Counted from the stretch's first letter, positions 18,610 to 28,661 are shown. The stretch: 64,000 bases of DNA from Flavobacteriaceae bacterium (GCA_021739635.1 JAIPBH010000010.1:78474-142473); one strand, 5' to 3'. Translations and numbers: made by a program. The notes: generated from the letters alone by a model not told the origin.

Positions 18610-18850
18610 GAAAATGGCAGGTCTCCTGACTCTCGTCTTAATATTGGTCTTCCCAGAAATAACTTTCCAGTGACATGAAGTTTAATATTAAGCATTCCAA
18701 AAACGGAACTAAGATTACAGTTGCGGGAACAGCTCAAGAATGAAGAATAACGAGTAAGATTTTTGATTTTAGAATTTTATTTAAAATTCGTTAATCATCT
18801 ATCGTCAATCTTGTCACTTGATTCCCTTTTAATTCATTCACTAAACTTGT
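18610..18850 (-). promoter_or_regulatory. Cobalamin (AdoCbl/B12) riboswitch
   Basis: Minus strand reads GGGAATCAAGTG ... GAGCTGTTCCCGCAACTGTAA ... CATGTCACTGG ... GGGAAGACC ... GAGTCAGGAGACCTGCC, the classic cobalamin riboswitch core. Outer limits approximate. Confidence 0.93.
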
Positions 18851-18909
18851 GAATAAAACCAAATGTCGTTGCGAAAGTAAATATTACTTTTAAATTAATA
18901 TCGTTAAAT

Positions 18910-19017
18910 TTACTTTTTCTTAGTCATTTTATAAAGTAAATAAATAAACCCAACTAAAAAGTGAAGTACAATAACTCCAGCTACTATGTATATTGTTACA
19001 TTTGAATTATCTCTCAT
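18910..19017 (-). CDS. Small membrane protein micro-ORF (35 aa)
   Basis: MRDNSNVTIYIVAGVIVLHFLVGFIYLLYKMTKKK: single TM with basic tail; not in the ORF track. Confidence 0.6.
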   Translation of the reverse strand: MRDNSNVTIYIVAGVIVLHFLVGFIYLLYKMTKKK

Positions 19018-19156
19018 TTGTGAACTTTTAATCAAATTTATAATGTCTTTTAATTTTAAAAGGTGATAAATGTTACTTTAATAAATTTTAAATGACGTTT
19101 TACAAGCATGATTTATTTTAAATTATTATTTTTGACATATCATTTAATTACAAACC

Positions 19157-19651
19157 ATGAACTCATTATTTAGCAAAAAACAATTAGTTATCATTTCTTT
19201 TATAGTAATAGCTGTGCTTATGCGAGTATTACCGCATATACCAAATGTAACACCAGTTACAGCAGTTGCTCTTTTTTCTGGAGCCTATTTCACTAATAAA
19301 AAGTATGCTTACATAATCCCACTTTTGATGATGTTTTTATCTGATTTGTTTTTAGGCTTTTCTGGCATCACTTTATTTGTTTACGTCGCATTTTTATTGG
19401 TTAGTTATATAGGAGTTTCAACAAGAAAAATGACAATTACCACCATTTTATTAAGCAGTCTAAGCTTTTTTGTAATTACAAATTTTGGTGTTTGGTTAAT
19501 GGGATATCCTAAAACTATCAGTGGCTTTTTAGAATGCTATACTTTAGCCATTCCATTTTTTAGAAATTCTTTAATTGGCGATTTCTTTTATGCTGGTGTT
19601 TTATATTATGGTTTTGAATTTGTTTCAAATAAATATTTAAAAACAGCTTAA
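19157..19651 (+). CDS. DUF6580-like multi-TM putative transport protein
   Basis: Hydrophobic 164-aa protein with RVLPHIPNVTPVTAVALFSGAYF motif; next to the B12-regulated receptor. Confidence 0.7.
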   Translation: MNSLFSKKQLVIISFIVIAVLMRVLPHIPNVTPVTAVALFSGAYFTNKKYAYIIPLLMMFLSDLFLGFSGITLFVYVAFLLVSYIGVSTRKMTITTILLSSLSFFVITNFGVWLMGYPKTISGFLECYTLAIPFFRNSLIGDFFYAGVLYYGFEFVSNKYLKTA

Positions 19652-19674
19652 TTTAAACCTATAAATAGTTAATA

Positions 19675-19697
19675 AAAAACGCTTTTATAGCGTTTTT
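19675..19697 (+). terminator. Intrinsic terminator
   Basis: AAAACGCT-tttat-AGCGTTTTTTTT. Confidence 0.8.
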
Positions 19698-19769
19698 TTT
19701 ATGTTATAAAGATGTAAGTTTATATCTTAATCATTGCTTTTTATTATTAACACATATTTTTTAGTTTAA

Positions 19770-21092
19770 ATGAACAACAACCTTATTATTATTTTAACTA
19801 TTATTATTTCTGGAGGAATTGGTGCATATATTGGCATGACTATTTCTAAACTTAAAAGTAAAAGTAGTCTAAGTTCTTTAGAAGAACGCTTAAATCAAAT
19901 GCAGTTAACTCATGAAGATTTAAAGCAAACTCTAAATAAAGTTGAAACTAATCGAGAAGAAATAAGAAAAGAAAAAGACTTGTTAAGTTCTGAATTAGCC
20001 ATAAGAAACACAGAATATGAAAATCTTCAAAAACTTAATTTAAAACGTGATGAAGAAATTGAATTAAGGCAAGAACAATTGCGTAAAGATTTTGAGTTAT
20101 TGGCCACCAAAATCCTGGATGAAAAATCAGAAAAATTCACACTTCAAAATAAAGAAAACCTTAAAAACATTTTAAATCCGCTTCAAGAAAAAATAAAAAC
20201 CTTTGAAGAAAAAGTAGATTTAACTCAAAAGGAAAGCATTAGTATGCATTCTGCTTTAAAAGAACAATTATTGGGTTTAAAAGACCTTAATCAACAAATG
20301 ACAAAGGAAGCTACAAACCTAACCAGAGCATTAAAAGGTGATAGTAAAATGCAAGGTAATTGGGGCGAGTTGGTTTTAGAACGTGTTCTTGAAAAATCTG
20401 GTTTAGAGAAAGATAGAGAATATTTTGTGCAACAAAGTTTTACCTTACCAGATGGCTCTCGAGTTTTACCCGATGTGGTTTTACATCTTCCTGATGGCAA
20501 AAAAATGATTATTGATAGTAAAGTATCATTAACAGATTATGAACGTTTTGTAAATGCAGATGATGATGACAAACCACAATATTTAAAAGCTCATGTTAAC
20601 TCTATTAGAAAACATGTTGACCAGCTTTCAGAAAAAAATTATCAAGATTTATATGATATAGAATCGCCCGATTTTGTACTCATGTTTATTCCTATAGAAC
20701 CAGCCTTTGCAGTTGTTGTAAATGAAGACAACAGTATTTATAATAAAGCCTTTGAAAAAAATATTGTCATTGTTACACCTTCTACCCTTTTAGCAACCTT
20801 ACGTACCATTGATAGCATGTGGAACAACGAAAAACAGCAACAAAACGCCATTGAAATTGCCCGACAAGCAGGTGCTTTATATGATAAATTTGAAGGTTTA
20901 ATGACTGATTTAATAGGTGTTGGCAAAAAAATTGACGCTACTAAAATGGATTATAACTTAGCCATGAATAAATTGTTTGAAGGCAAAGGAAATCTCATCA
21001 ATAGTGTTGAAAAACTTAAAAAAATGGGAGCTAAAGCTAAGAAATCACTTCCTGAAGCTATAATTAAACGCGCAGAAGAAGAAGTTGACTAA
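19770..21092 (+). CDS. rmuC: DNA recombination protein RmuC
   Basis: N-terminal TM, coiled coil, QGNWGELVLERVLEKSGL, IDSKVSLTDYERF motifs. Confidence 0.96.
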   Translation: MNNNLIIILTIIISGGIGAYIGMTISKLKSKSSLSSLEERLNQMQLTHEDLKQTLNKVETNREEIRKEKDLLSSELAIRNTEYENLQKLNLKRDEEIELRQEQLRKDFELLATKILDEKSEKFTLQNKENLKNILNPLQEKIKTFEEKVDLTQKESISMHSALKEQLLGLKDLNQQMTKEATNLTRALKGDSKMQGNWGELVLERVLEKSGLEKDREYFVQQSFTLPDGSRVLPDVVLHLPDGKKMIIDSKVSLTDYERFVNADDDDKPQYLKAHVNSIRKHVDQLSEKNYQDLYDIESPDFVLMFIPIEPAFAVVVNEDNSIYNKAFEKNIVIVTPSTLLATLRTIDSMWNNEKQQQNAIEIARQAGALYDKFEGLMTDLIGVGKKIDATKMDYNLAMNKLFEGKGNLINSVEKLKKMGAKAKKSLPEAIIKRAEEEVD

Positions 21093-21103
21093 CTCATAAA
21101 CAT

Positions 21104-21448
21104 ATGAAAATTCTAATAAAAATTGGTATTGGTATCCTTCTCGCTATTTTAGTTTACTTCTGTTTTCTTTATTTTGTGAGCTACAGTGAAGGTGTAAGAG
21201 CAGGAGAATTGATTAAATTTAGCCATAAAGGTGTGGTTTTTAAAACTTGGGAAGGCGAAATAAGTCAAGGCGTTTCTGAGTCACAACGCTTTGTGTTTTC
21301 AGTTGAAGATAAAGAAACACAAGTTATTGATGACTTAAATAATTATCAAGGTAAAATGGTGAAGCTTCATTATTTTGAACGCTACAAAACATTATTTTGG
21401 TTAGGAGACACCAAATATTTTATTACAAAAGTTGAAGTACAAAATTAA
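21104..21448 (+). CDS. Conserved single-TM hypothetical protein
   Basis: 114 aa, N-terminal TM, same operon spacing as rmuC. Confidence 0.7.
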   Translation: MKILIKIGIGILLAILVYFCFLYFVSYSEGVRAGELIKFSHKGVVFKTWEGEISQGVSESQRFVFSVEDKETQVIDDLNNYQGKMVKLHYFERYKTLFWLGDTKYFITKVEVQN

Positions 21449-21457
21449 ATATTTTAT

Positions 21458-21994
21458 ATGTATAAAACCATTGAAGAATCTCAAGTAACCATCACGCAAC
21501 TAATGTTACCATCACACTCTAATTTTAGTGGTAAAATACATGGTGGATTTATTCTAGGGTTAATGGATCAAATAGCTTTTGCTTGTGCATCAAAACATTC
21601 TAGACATTATTGTGTCACTGCATCTGTTAATAAAGTAGATTTTTTAAACCCTATTGAAGTAGGAGAATTAGTAACACTAAAAGCTTCTGTAAATTTTACT
21701 GGAAGAACATCTATGGTAATTGGAGTAAGGGTAGAATCTGAAAATATTCAAACAGGTACAAAAAAGCATTGTAATTCTTCTTACTTTACTATGGTTGCGA
21801 AAGATAAAGAAGGAAATAATGTTGAAGTTCCTGGTCTTATTTTAAATACCAAAGATAGTATTCGTCGTTATGCACGAAGTATAGAACGACAAGAGCAAGC
21901 TAAAAAAAGAAGTAGCAGATTTAAAAAGTCTGAATTTGAATTAGGAGATTATCCTGAAATTATTAAAAACTATAATGCTAAAATTGAAATATAG
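21458..21994 (+). CDS. Acyl-CoA thioesterase (hotdog fold)
   Basis: IHGGFILGLMDQIAFACASKHS; VGELVTLKASVNFTGRTSM. Confidence 0.9.
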   Translation: MYKTIEESQVTITQLMLPSHSNFSGKIHGGFILGLMDQIAFACASKHSRHYCVTASVNKVDFLNPIEVGELVTLKASVNFTGRTSMVIGVRVESENIQTGTKKHCNSSYFTMVAKDKEGNNVEVPGLILNTKDSIRRYARSIERQEQAKKRSSRFKKSEFELGDYPEIIKNYNAKIEI

Positions 21995-22010
21995 GAAACA
22001 TTAAAATTTA

Positions 22011-22047
22011 CCAATAAAAAAGCCGCTTAAAGCGGCTTTTTTATTGG
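22011..22047. terminator. Bidirectional terminator (near-perfect palindrome)
   Basis: CCAATAAAAAAGCCGCTT-AAGCGGCTTTTTTATTGG. Confidence 0.9.
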
Positions 22048-22049
22048 TA

Positions 22050-24902
22050 TTATTTATTCAAATACATTTTTCGTCGAGAATATAATTCATAAAACTGATC
22101 GTCTTTTAAACTATCAATAAATAAAATACTTTCGCCTGTACTTTTCATTTCTGGTCCAAGTTTTTTATTCACATTAGGGAATTTATTAAATGAAAATACT
22201 GGTTGTTTTATAGCATACCCATCTAATTTCGGATTAAAAGTAAAATCTTTTACTTTCTTTTCTCTCAGCATTACTTTGGTTGCATAATTTACATAAGGTT
22301 CACCATATGCTTTTGCTATAAAAGGCACGGTTCTAGAAGCTCGTGGATTGGCTTCTATAATGTACACAATGTCATCTTTTATGGCAAACTGTATGTTTAT
22401 TAAACCAACCGTATGTAAAGCTTTGGCAATTTTTACAGTATGATCTTTTATTTGTTGCATCACCAAATCACCAAGATTAAAAGGAGGCAACATAGCATTA
22501 CTATCACCTGAATGAATTCCACAAGGCTCAATATGCTCCATAATTCCTATAATGTAAACATCTTCACCGTCGCAAATAGCATCTGCTTCTGCTTCAATGG
22601 CACCTTCTAGATAATGATCTAGAAGTAACTTGTTTCCTGGCATAGCTCTTAATAAACTCACTACATGCTCTTCTAAATCTTGTTTATTAATGACAATTTT
22701 CATGCCTTGTCCACCAAGAACATAAGATGGGCGTACTAAAATTGGGAAATCTAACACATCTGCAATAGCTGAAGCTTCATCAGCTGTTTCTGCTATATCA
22801 AATGCTGGATATGGAATATTATTTTCTTTTAATAAGTTTGAAAAACTACCGCGGTCTTCAGCTAAATCTAGTGATTCAAAACTTGTTCCAATAATTTTTA
22901 TGCCGTATTTGGTTAGTTTTTCAGCAAGTTTTAAAGCTGTTTGTCCACCAAGTTGTACAATAACGCCTTCGGGTTTTTCATGCTTAATGATGTCATAAAT
23001 ATGTTCCCAAAAAACAGGTTCAAAATATAATTTATCGGCCGTATCAAAATCTGTAGAAACGGTTTCTGGGTTACAGTTTATCATAATGGTTTCATAACCA
23101 CATTCAGCAGCTGCTAAAACACCATGAACACAACAATAATCAAACTCTATTCCTTGACCAATTCTATTTGGACCAGAACCAAGTACAATAATTTTTTTCT
23201 TGTCAGAAACAACACTCTCATTATGTGAAAAACGCTCGCCTCCAGCCAATTGCATATCACTTTCAAAAGTGGAGTAATAATATGGCGTTTGTGCTTTAAA
23301 TTCAGCAGCACAAGTATCAACTAGCTTATAAACTCTGTTAATTCCAAACTCTTCTCTTTTATTATAAACTTGACTTTCTAAACAACCAAGCATATGAGCT
23401 ATTTGTCTGTCTCCATACCCTTTTTGTTTAGCTTCCAACAATAAATCTTTTTGAATAGTATCTATTTTGAAGGTTGAAATTTCTTTTTGCAACAAGAATA
23501 ATTCTTCATATTGCTTTAAAAACCACATATCAATTTTAGTGATTTCATGAATTCTGCTTAACGGAATTCCCAAAGCTATAGCATCGTAAATGATAAATAC
23601 CCGATCCCAGGAAGCGTAAGTAAGTTTTTCTATGATTTGTGCGTAATCTTTATTTTCTTTTCCATCTGCACCCAATCCATTTCGTCTTATTTCTAAAGAT
23701 TGTGTAGCTTTATGTAAAGCTTCTTGAAATGAGCGCCCAATACCCATAACTTCACCTACAGACTTCATTTGTAATCCTAAAGTACGATCGCTACCTTCAA
23801 ACTTATCAAAGTTCCAACGTGGTATTTTTACAATCACATAATCTAAAGTAGGTTCAAATAAAGCTGAAGTTGATTTTGTGATTTGATTTTGTAATTCATC
23901 TAAATGATATCCAATAGCTAATTTAGCTGCAATTTTTGCAATAGGATACCCTGTTGCTTTACTCGCTAAAGCTGATGAACGAGACACACGAGGATTAATT
24001 TCAATAGCAATAATATCTTCATTTTTATCTGGAGAGACTGCAAACTGAACATTACAACCACCTGCAAAATCTCCAATACTACGCATCATATGAATAGCCA
24101 TGTCTCGCATTTTTTGATAGGTTCTGTCGCTTAAAGTCATAGCTGGAGCTACTGTAATAGAATCTCCAGTGTGAATTCCCATAGGATCCATGTTTTCTAT
24201 AGAACAAATTATTACAACATTGTCATTTGCATCTCTAAGTAATTCCAACTCAAACTCTTTCCAACCAATCAAGGCTTTATCAATCATGACCTCATGAATG
24301 GGAGAAACTTCTAACCCACGAGTTAACAATTCATCAAAATCTTTTTCTTCATGCACAAAAGACGCTCCTGCACCACCTAATGTAAAAGAGGCTCTAATTA
24401 CAAGTGGAAACCCAAATTCTTGGGCTATTTCTTTCCCTTTTAAATAAGAAGTAGCCGTAGCTTGTGGAGCCATAGGAATGCCTATTTTAAGCATTAACTC
24501 TCTAAACTTCTCTCTATCTTCTGTAATGTTAATGGCATCAATATCAACACCTATAATTTCAATACCAAAATCTTTCCAAATACCTTTTTCGTCAGCTTCA
24601 ATACATAAATTCAAAGCTGTTTGTCCACCCATTGTAGGTAAAACTGCATCAATTTCAGGATGTTCCTTTAAAATTTGAATGATCGATTTTGTTGTAAGAG
24701 GTAATAAATAAACATGATCTGCCATTGAAGGATCTGTCATGATTGTTGCAGGGTTAGAATTGATTAGAACAGTTTCTATTCCATCTTCTCTTAACGACCT
24801 TAAGGCTTGTGTTCCAGAATAATCAAACTCACAGGCTTGTCCAATAACAATAGGGCCTGAACCAATAATTAATATAGATTTTAGTTTTGGATTTTTTGGC
24901 AT
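22050..24902 (-). CDS. carB: Carbamoyl-phosphate synthase large subunit
   Basis: IIGSGPIVIGQACEFDYSGTQA, duplicated ATP-grasp halves, 950 aa. Confidence 0.97.
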   Translation of the reverse strand: MPKNPKLKSILIIGSGPIVIGQACEFDYSGTQALRSLREDGIETVLINSNPATIMTDPSMADHVYLLPLTTKSIIQILKEHPEIDAVLPTMGGQTALNLCIEADEKGIWKDFGIEIIGVDIDAINITEDREKFRELMLKIGIPMAPQATATSYLKGKEIAQEFGFPLVIRASFTLGGAGASFVHEEKDFDELLTRGLEVSPIHEVMIDKALIGWKEFELELLRDANDNVVIICSIENMDPMGIHTGDSITVAPAMTLSDRTYQKMRDMAIHMMRSIGDFAGGCNVQFAVSPDKNEDIIAIEINPRVSRSSALASKATGYPIAKIAAKLAIGYHLDELQNQITKSTSALFEPTLDYVIVKIPRWNFDKFEGSDRTLGLQMKSVGEVMGIGRSFQEALHKATQSLEIRRNGLGADGKENKDYAQIIEKLTYASWDRVFIIYDAIALGIPLSRIHEITKIDMWFLKQYEELFLLQKEISTFKIDTIQKDLLLEAKQKGYGDRQIAHMLGCLESQVYNKREEFGINRVYKLVDTCAAEFKAQTPYYYSTFESDMQLAGGERFSHNESVVSDKKKIIVLGSGPNRIGQGIEFDYCCVHGVLAAAECGYETIMINCNPETVSTDFDTADKLYFEPVFWEHIYDIIKHEKPEGVIVQLGGQTALKLAEKLTKYGIKIIGTSFESLDLAEDRGSFSNLLKENNIPYPAFDIAETADEASAIADVLDFPILVRPSYVLGGQGMKIVINKQDLEEHVVSLLRAMPGNKLLLDHYLEGAIEAEADAICDGEDVYIIGIMEHIEPCGIHSGDSNAMLPPFNLGDLVMQQIKDHTVKIAKALHTVGLINIQFAIKDDIVYIIEANPRASRTVPFIAKAYGEPYVNYATKVMLREKKVKDFTFNPKLDGYAIKQPVFSFNKFPNVNKKLGPEMKSTGESILFIDSLKDDQFYELYSRRKMYLNK

Positions 24903-25004
24903 TTTAATTTTTTGTGTTTACTGGTTTAATAAATTTTGCTATAAGATATAAAAAAAGGCGTTACACCTAAGCAACACCTTTAATTTATTGGTAATGATAA
25001 ATCA

Positions 25005-25166
25005 TTATTTTTTATGTCTAGCTTCAGAAGATACAGACAGTTTTTTTCTACCTTTAGCTCTTCTACGAGCTAATACTTTTCTACCATTGGCAGAAGCCAT
25101 TCTTTCTCTGAAACCATGTTTGTTTCTTCTCTTTCTTTTTGATGGCTGAAACGTTCTTTTACTCAT
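25005..25166 (-). CDS. rpmH: 50S ribosomal protein L34
   Basis: [53 protein letters not shown]; below the ORF-track size cut-off. Confidence 0.97.
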   Translation of the reverse strand: MSKRTFQPSKRKRRNKHGFRERMASANGRKVLARRRAKGRKKLSVSSEARHKK

Positions 25167-25471
25167 TGTATAGTATCTTTAAATCTGAAAAATGTATTTG
25201 TTTTTTTTAATTTTGGGGTTATCCAAAACCGAGCGCAAATATACAAAGAGTTTTTACTTTGACAAACCTTATTTTAAAAATATTTTTTAATTATTTAAAT
25301 TTTAAAAACTCAAGGGGAATTGTACTCTATAAACGACTCAAAAAGTTGATTTTTTGTTATTGGTCCATTAGGTGCTTTTAATAAAAATTTAGTTTCTTTG
25401 TAATCTAAATGAGATTAGACACTAACAAGACTTTACAATAGTGACTATAACACCTTTATTTAAAATAAAAA

Positions 25472-26047
25472 ATGTACAATAAAATTATAAAACTTATTAT
25501 TGCAACTGGCATTTTAGCCTATGCTGTTTATCAATTTATTGAAAATAATATTGGCAACGGCATTATGCTAATTTTTTTATCATCAGTATTTGTGTTTTTA
25601 TATTTTAAAAACGAATTTATTTTATTAGCTTTTTTAAGATTACGTAAACAAGATTTTGCTGGAGCTACCAAATGGTTAAGAAAAATTAAAAATCCTGAAT
25701 CTGCTTTGGTTACCAAACAACAAGGGTATTATAACTATTTACATGGTATTATGGTTTCACAGACCAATATGAATGAAGCCGAAAAATACTTTAAAAAAGC
25801 TATCACCTTAGGGTTATCAATGAATCATGATTTAGCAATGGCTAAATTGAATTTATCTGGAATAGCTTTTTCTAAACGCAGAAAATTAGAAGCCGAAAAA
25901 CTGCTTTCTGAAGCTCAAAAACTTGATAAACAAGGCATGCTAACAGACCAAATCAAAATGATGAAAGAAAACATGAAACGTGCTCAAATACCAAATCAGC
26001 ATTTTGGAACAAGTGGTTCTATAAGACAACAAAAAAGGAGAAGTTAA
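25472..26047 (+). CDS. Membrane-anchored TPR-like hypothetical protein
   Basis: Two N-terminal TMs then helical-repeat residues (GYYNYLHGIMVSQTNMNEAEKYFKKAITLG). Confidence 0.75.
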   Translation: MYNKIIKLIIATGILAYAVYQFIENNIGNGIMLIFLSSVFVFLYFKNEFILLAFLRLRKQDFAGATKWLRKIKNPESALVTKQQGYYNYLHGIMVSQTNMNEAEKYFKKAITLGLSMNHDLAMAKLNLSGIAFSKRRKLEAEKLLSEAQKLDKQGMLTDQIKMMKENMKRAQIPNQHFGTSGSIRQQKRRS

Positions 26048-26060
26048 CCTCTCCTTTTTT
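26031..26060. terminator. Terminator overlapping the 3' end of the 25472 CDS
   Basis: AAAAAAGGAGAAGTTAACCTCTCCTTTTTT; the stop codon TAA lies in the loop region. Confidence 0.8.
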
Positions 26061-26061
26061 G

Positions 26062-26982
26062 TTATTGAACCGTATCGTAATAACCCTTTTCAGGAATATC
26101 AATAATATACCTTTTTCTTGTTTTATTTATAAGAAATCTATCTCTTAACCAAGGATTGTGAACCTTCAAAATTTTGTAGTTAATTCCAAAACCTTCAGCA
26201 AATTTTGTGAAATCTGACACAGAAGTATCAACTTCAACTTTATATGTTGGTATTTGAGAGTATAAATCTTTATCTCTAAAATTAAATCCGTATGTGTCGG
26301 GATGAGATAATATTTCCTTTAAAGCAACAATTCTAAACACATATCTACCTGTTTCTTCACCCAATAATAAGTCATAATAATCTGTTACGTTTTGCTCTTT
26401 TAAACGTCTAGAAACACCTGCATCTCCAGCATTATACGCAGCTGCTGCAAGAGTCCAAGAACCTAGTTTTTCTTTAGATTTCAACAAATACTTACAAGCA
26501 ACCTCTGTAGATTTTTCTAAATTATATCTTTCATCAACATTTTCATTAACTTCCAATCCGTTTTCTTTAGCTGTTGCCTGCATAATTTGCCAAACACCAG
26601 TAGCTTTAGCGCTAGATACCGCATTTGTTAAACCACTTTCAATAACTGCTAAATATTTAAAATCATCAGGAATACCATTCTTTTTTAAAATGGGTTCAAT
26701 AATAGGAAAATATTTTTTTGCACGTTTAAACATTAATAATCCGTTAGATTGCCAATAGGTATTTACCAATAATTCTTTATCCATTCGTTCATATACTTCA
26801 GGATCTTTAATTGGCATGGGTTCACCAGCAAAATTTAAATCATCAGGAATTTGCAATGCGTAAACATTATAATCATTGATGAGTTTTTTTTCAAAATTCT
26901 CATCAGTTTGAGCATCTTGAATAGCATAAATAAAAAGTCCGCAAACGCTAAACAGCCCTATAGTTGCTAATATATTTTTCAT
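26062..26982 (-). CDS. Lytic transglycosylase (MltD/SLT-like)
   Basis: DDFKYLAVIESGLTNAVSSAKATGVWQIMQATA, AAAYNAGDAGV. Confidence 0.92.
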   Translation of the reverse strand: MKNILATIGLFSVCGLFIYAIQDAQTDENFEKKLINDYNVYALQIPDDLNFAGEPMPIKDPEVYERMDKELLVNTYWQSNGLLMFKRAKKYFPIIEPILKKNGIPDDFKYLAVIESGLTNAVSSAKATGVWQIMQATAKENGLEVNENVDERYNLEKSTEVACKYLLKSKEKLGSWTLAAAAYNAGDAGVSRRLKEQNVTDYYDLLLGEETGRYVFRIVALKEILSHPDTYGFNFRDKDLYSQIPTYKVEVDTSVSDFTKFAEGFGINYKILKVHNPWLRDRFLINKTRKRYIIDIPEKGYYDTVQ

Positions 26983-27021
26983 TTTTCTATTTTTTTATAA
27001 AATTAAAGTTTCTTTTTAATA

Positions 27022-27684
27022 TTAACCCAATATAAGTTTGGGTAAATTCTCGTTAAACCATTTAAACTTATTTAATATCATAATATGTGTTCCACCAGTA
27101 ACTTTGATACAGTTCTTAATATTAGATATTGGAAATACGGAATCATTATCTCCATGTATATGAATTATATTAGGAATAATTTCTGACTGATTCCAACAAA
27201 CCATGTTTTTAATAGCCCAATTTAAATACTTACTATTATTAACAGATAAATATTTTTTATATAATTCAAATCTTTTAGTAATTCTATTTCCAAACACATA
27301 TTTAGCCAGCACATCCATATTTTCAACTAACTGAACTGGCAACAACTTGTATGCTTTGGTTATTTTAGCAAAAAGCATCTTTTTAGGCAATTCATTCATT
27401 GACTTAACGCTAGAAATAATAATTAATTTTTTAACTTTTATATGTTTACTTATTTCTTGTACTAAAACACCTCCAAAAGATACGCCAATTAAAACACAAT
27501 CTTCATATTCAATTTTTTTTGACATTCGCAATGCATAATCACTAAGTGACTCATTATCAAAGGGAATTAACCATTCAAAATAATGAATTTTAAATTGATT
27601 TTCAGGCAAACGTATGTATTCAAATATCTTAGTACTTGCTGCCATTCCTGGCATAAAATAAACGTGTATTACATCTTGACTCAT
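27022..27684 (-). CDS. Alpha/beta hydrolase
   Basis: CVLIGVSFGGVLVQEI nucleophile elbow; HGDNDSVFPI; C-terminal GGTH. Confidence 0.85.
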   Translation of the reverse strand: MSQDVIHVYFMPGMAASTKIFEYIRLPENQFKIHYFEWLIPFDNESLSDYALRMSKKIEYEDCVLIGVSFGGVLVQEISKHIKVKKLIIISSVKSMNELPKKMLFAKITKAYKLLPVQLVENMDVLAKYVFGNRITKRFELYKKYLSVNNSKYLNWAIKNMVCWNQSEIIPNIIHIHGDNDSVFPISNIKNCIKVTGGTHIMILNKFKWFNENLPKLILG

Positions 27685-27799
27685 AAGGTTTTAACCTTAA
27701 AACTCCTCTTTATTAACTATTTTTTTTGTAAATTTGCATTACAAAGCTATACAAAATAGTACTCACTATTTGATTTCTATAGAAATAAAACTCTTTACC

Positions 27800-28096
27800 A
27801 TGATAGATGCTGCAGAATTAGTAGACAATGATTTTTTACGTCAGTTCGAAATAAAAATCGATGACAATTTAGCCAAAATTGAATACTCTTTACAAGACAG
27901 AAAGATATTCTTAACTAAGCTTATCATTCCTGATGGTATTCACGACGAAAATTTTAGCTCTGAATTTTTAGCTGCTGTTTTTGAACAAATTGATGAGCGC
28001 AATTTAAGTATTGTTCCTACAAGTCCAGAAATTGCAAAATTTGTTAGAAGTAACCGAAAGTATAAACGTATGTTACCTGTAGGTTTAAGAATTTAA
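27800..28096 (+). CDS. GNAT-like (YjdJ-type) N-acetyltransferase-like small protein
   Basis: Start moved to MIDAAELVDNDFLRQFEIKIDDN; C-terminal IVPTSPEIAKFVRSNRKYKRMLP. The track start (27734, TTG) overlaps the promoter. Confidence 0.75.
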   Translation: MIDAAELVDNDFLRQFEIKIDDNLAKIEYSLQDRKIFLTKLIIPDGIHDENFSSEFLAAVFEQIDERNLSIVPTSPEIAKFVRSNRKYKRMLPVGLRI

Positions 28097-28125
28097 TTTT
28101 TTACAAATAAAAAAATATAAAAAAT

Positions 28126-28150
28126 CCAAAGCATAAGCTTTGGTTTTTTT
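28126..28150 (+). terminator. Intrinsic terminator
   Basis: CCAAAGC-ataa-GCTTTGGTTTTTTT. Confidence 0.75.
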
Positions 28151-28166
28151 ACTTTTTAAAATTCTG

Positions 28167-28661
28167 CTATTGCTTTGTATAAACTAATGTTAAATCTTGA
28201 GTAGCTACAACTTGTGATACATCTGCATTAAAAATTTTAATGGCATCTTCAAAAACTACAGTCATTTCATTTTCAATTATTGAAGCACTTTTGTTGTTAT
28301 AATAAACGATTTTTCCGTTTTGAGAGTAGTTTGTTGCAAAACCTATAACGCCTTCTAAATCACAAATTACATTAAAAGCGTATTCATAGGTTGCTTCATC
28401 AACTAAAACAATATTAATTTTTGGATTAAACGTTTCAATTGATGACACAACACCATATAATTCAAAAGTTAAAGTTTCATTATTCTCGCAGTCAAATTCA
28501 TCTAATAAATTAACACTTTTAATACCATCATTATTTATATCAAATCCACCAGGCACATTATAACCGGTTAATTTCCATGAACCAACTGCAGACATATCAA
28601 TAGTTTCATCAGAACATGACGCTAATACAATGGAGATTATAATTAAAAGGATTCTTTTCAT
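28167..28661 (-). CDS. Lipocalin-like lipoprotein, hypothetical
   Basis: Lipobox SIVLASCSD; VGSWKLTGYNV typical of lipocalin-like domains. Confidence 0.7.
   Translation of the reverse strand: MKRILLIIISIVLASCSDETIDMSAVGSWKLTGYNVPGGFDINNDGIKSVNLLDEFDCENNETLTFELYGVVSSIETFNPKINIVLVDEATYEYAFNVICDLEGVIGFATNYSQNGKIVYYNNKSASIIENEMTVVFEDAIKIFNADVSQVVATQDLTLVYTKQ

Noticed and set aside
18365-18673. 102-aa plus ORF across the 5' end of btuB and the riboswitch
   Set aside because: Antisense to the receptor signal peptide and the conserved riboswitch core; no homology-like features.
24478-24678. 66-aa plus ORF inside carB
   Set aside because: Antisense shadow inside a conserved gene.
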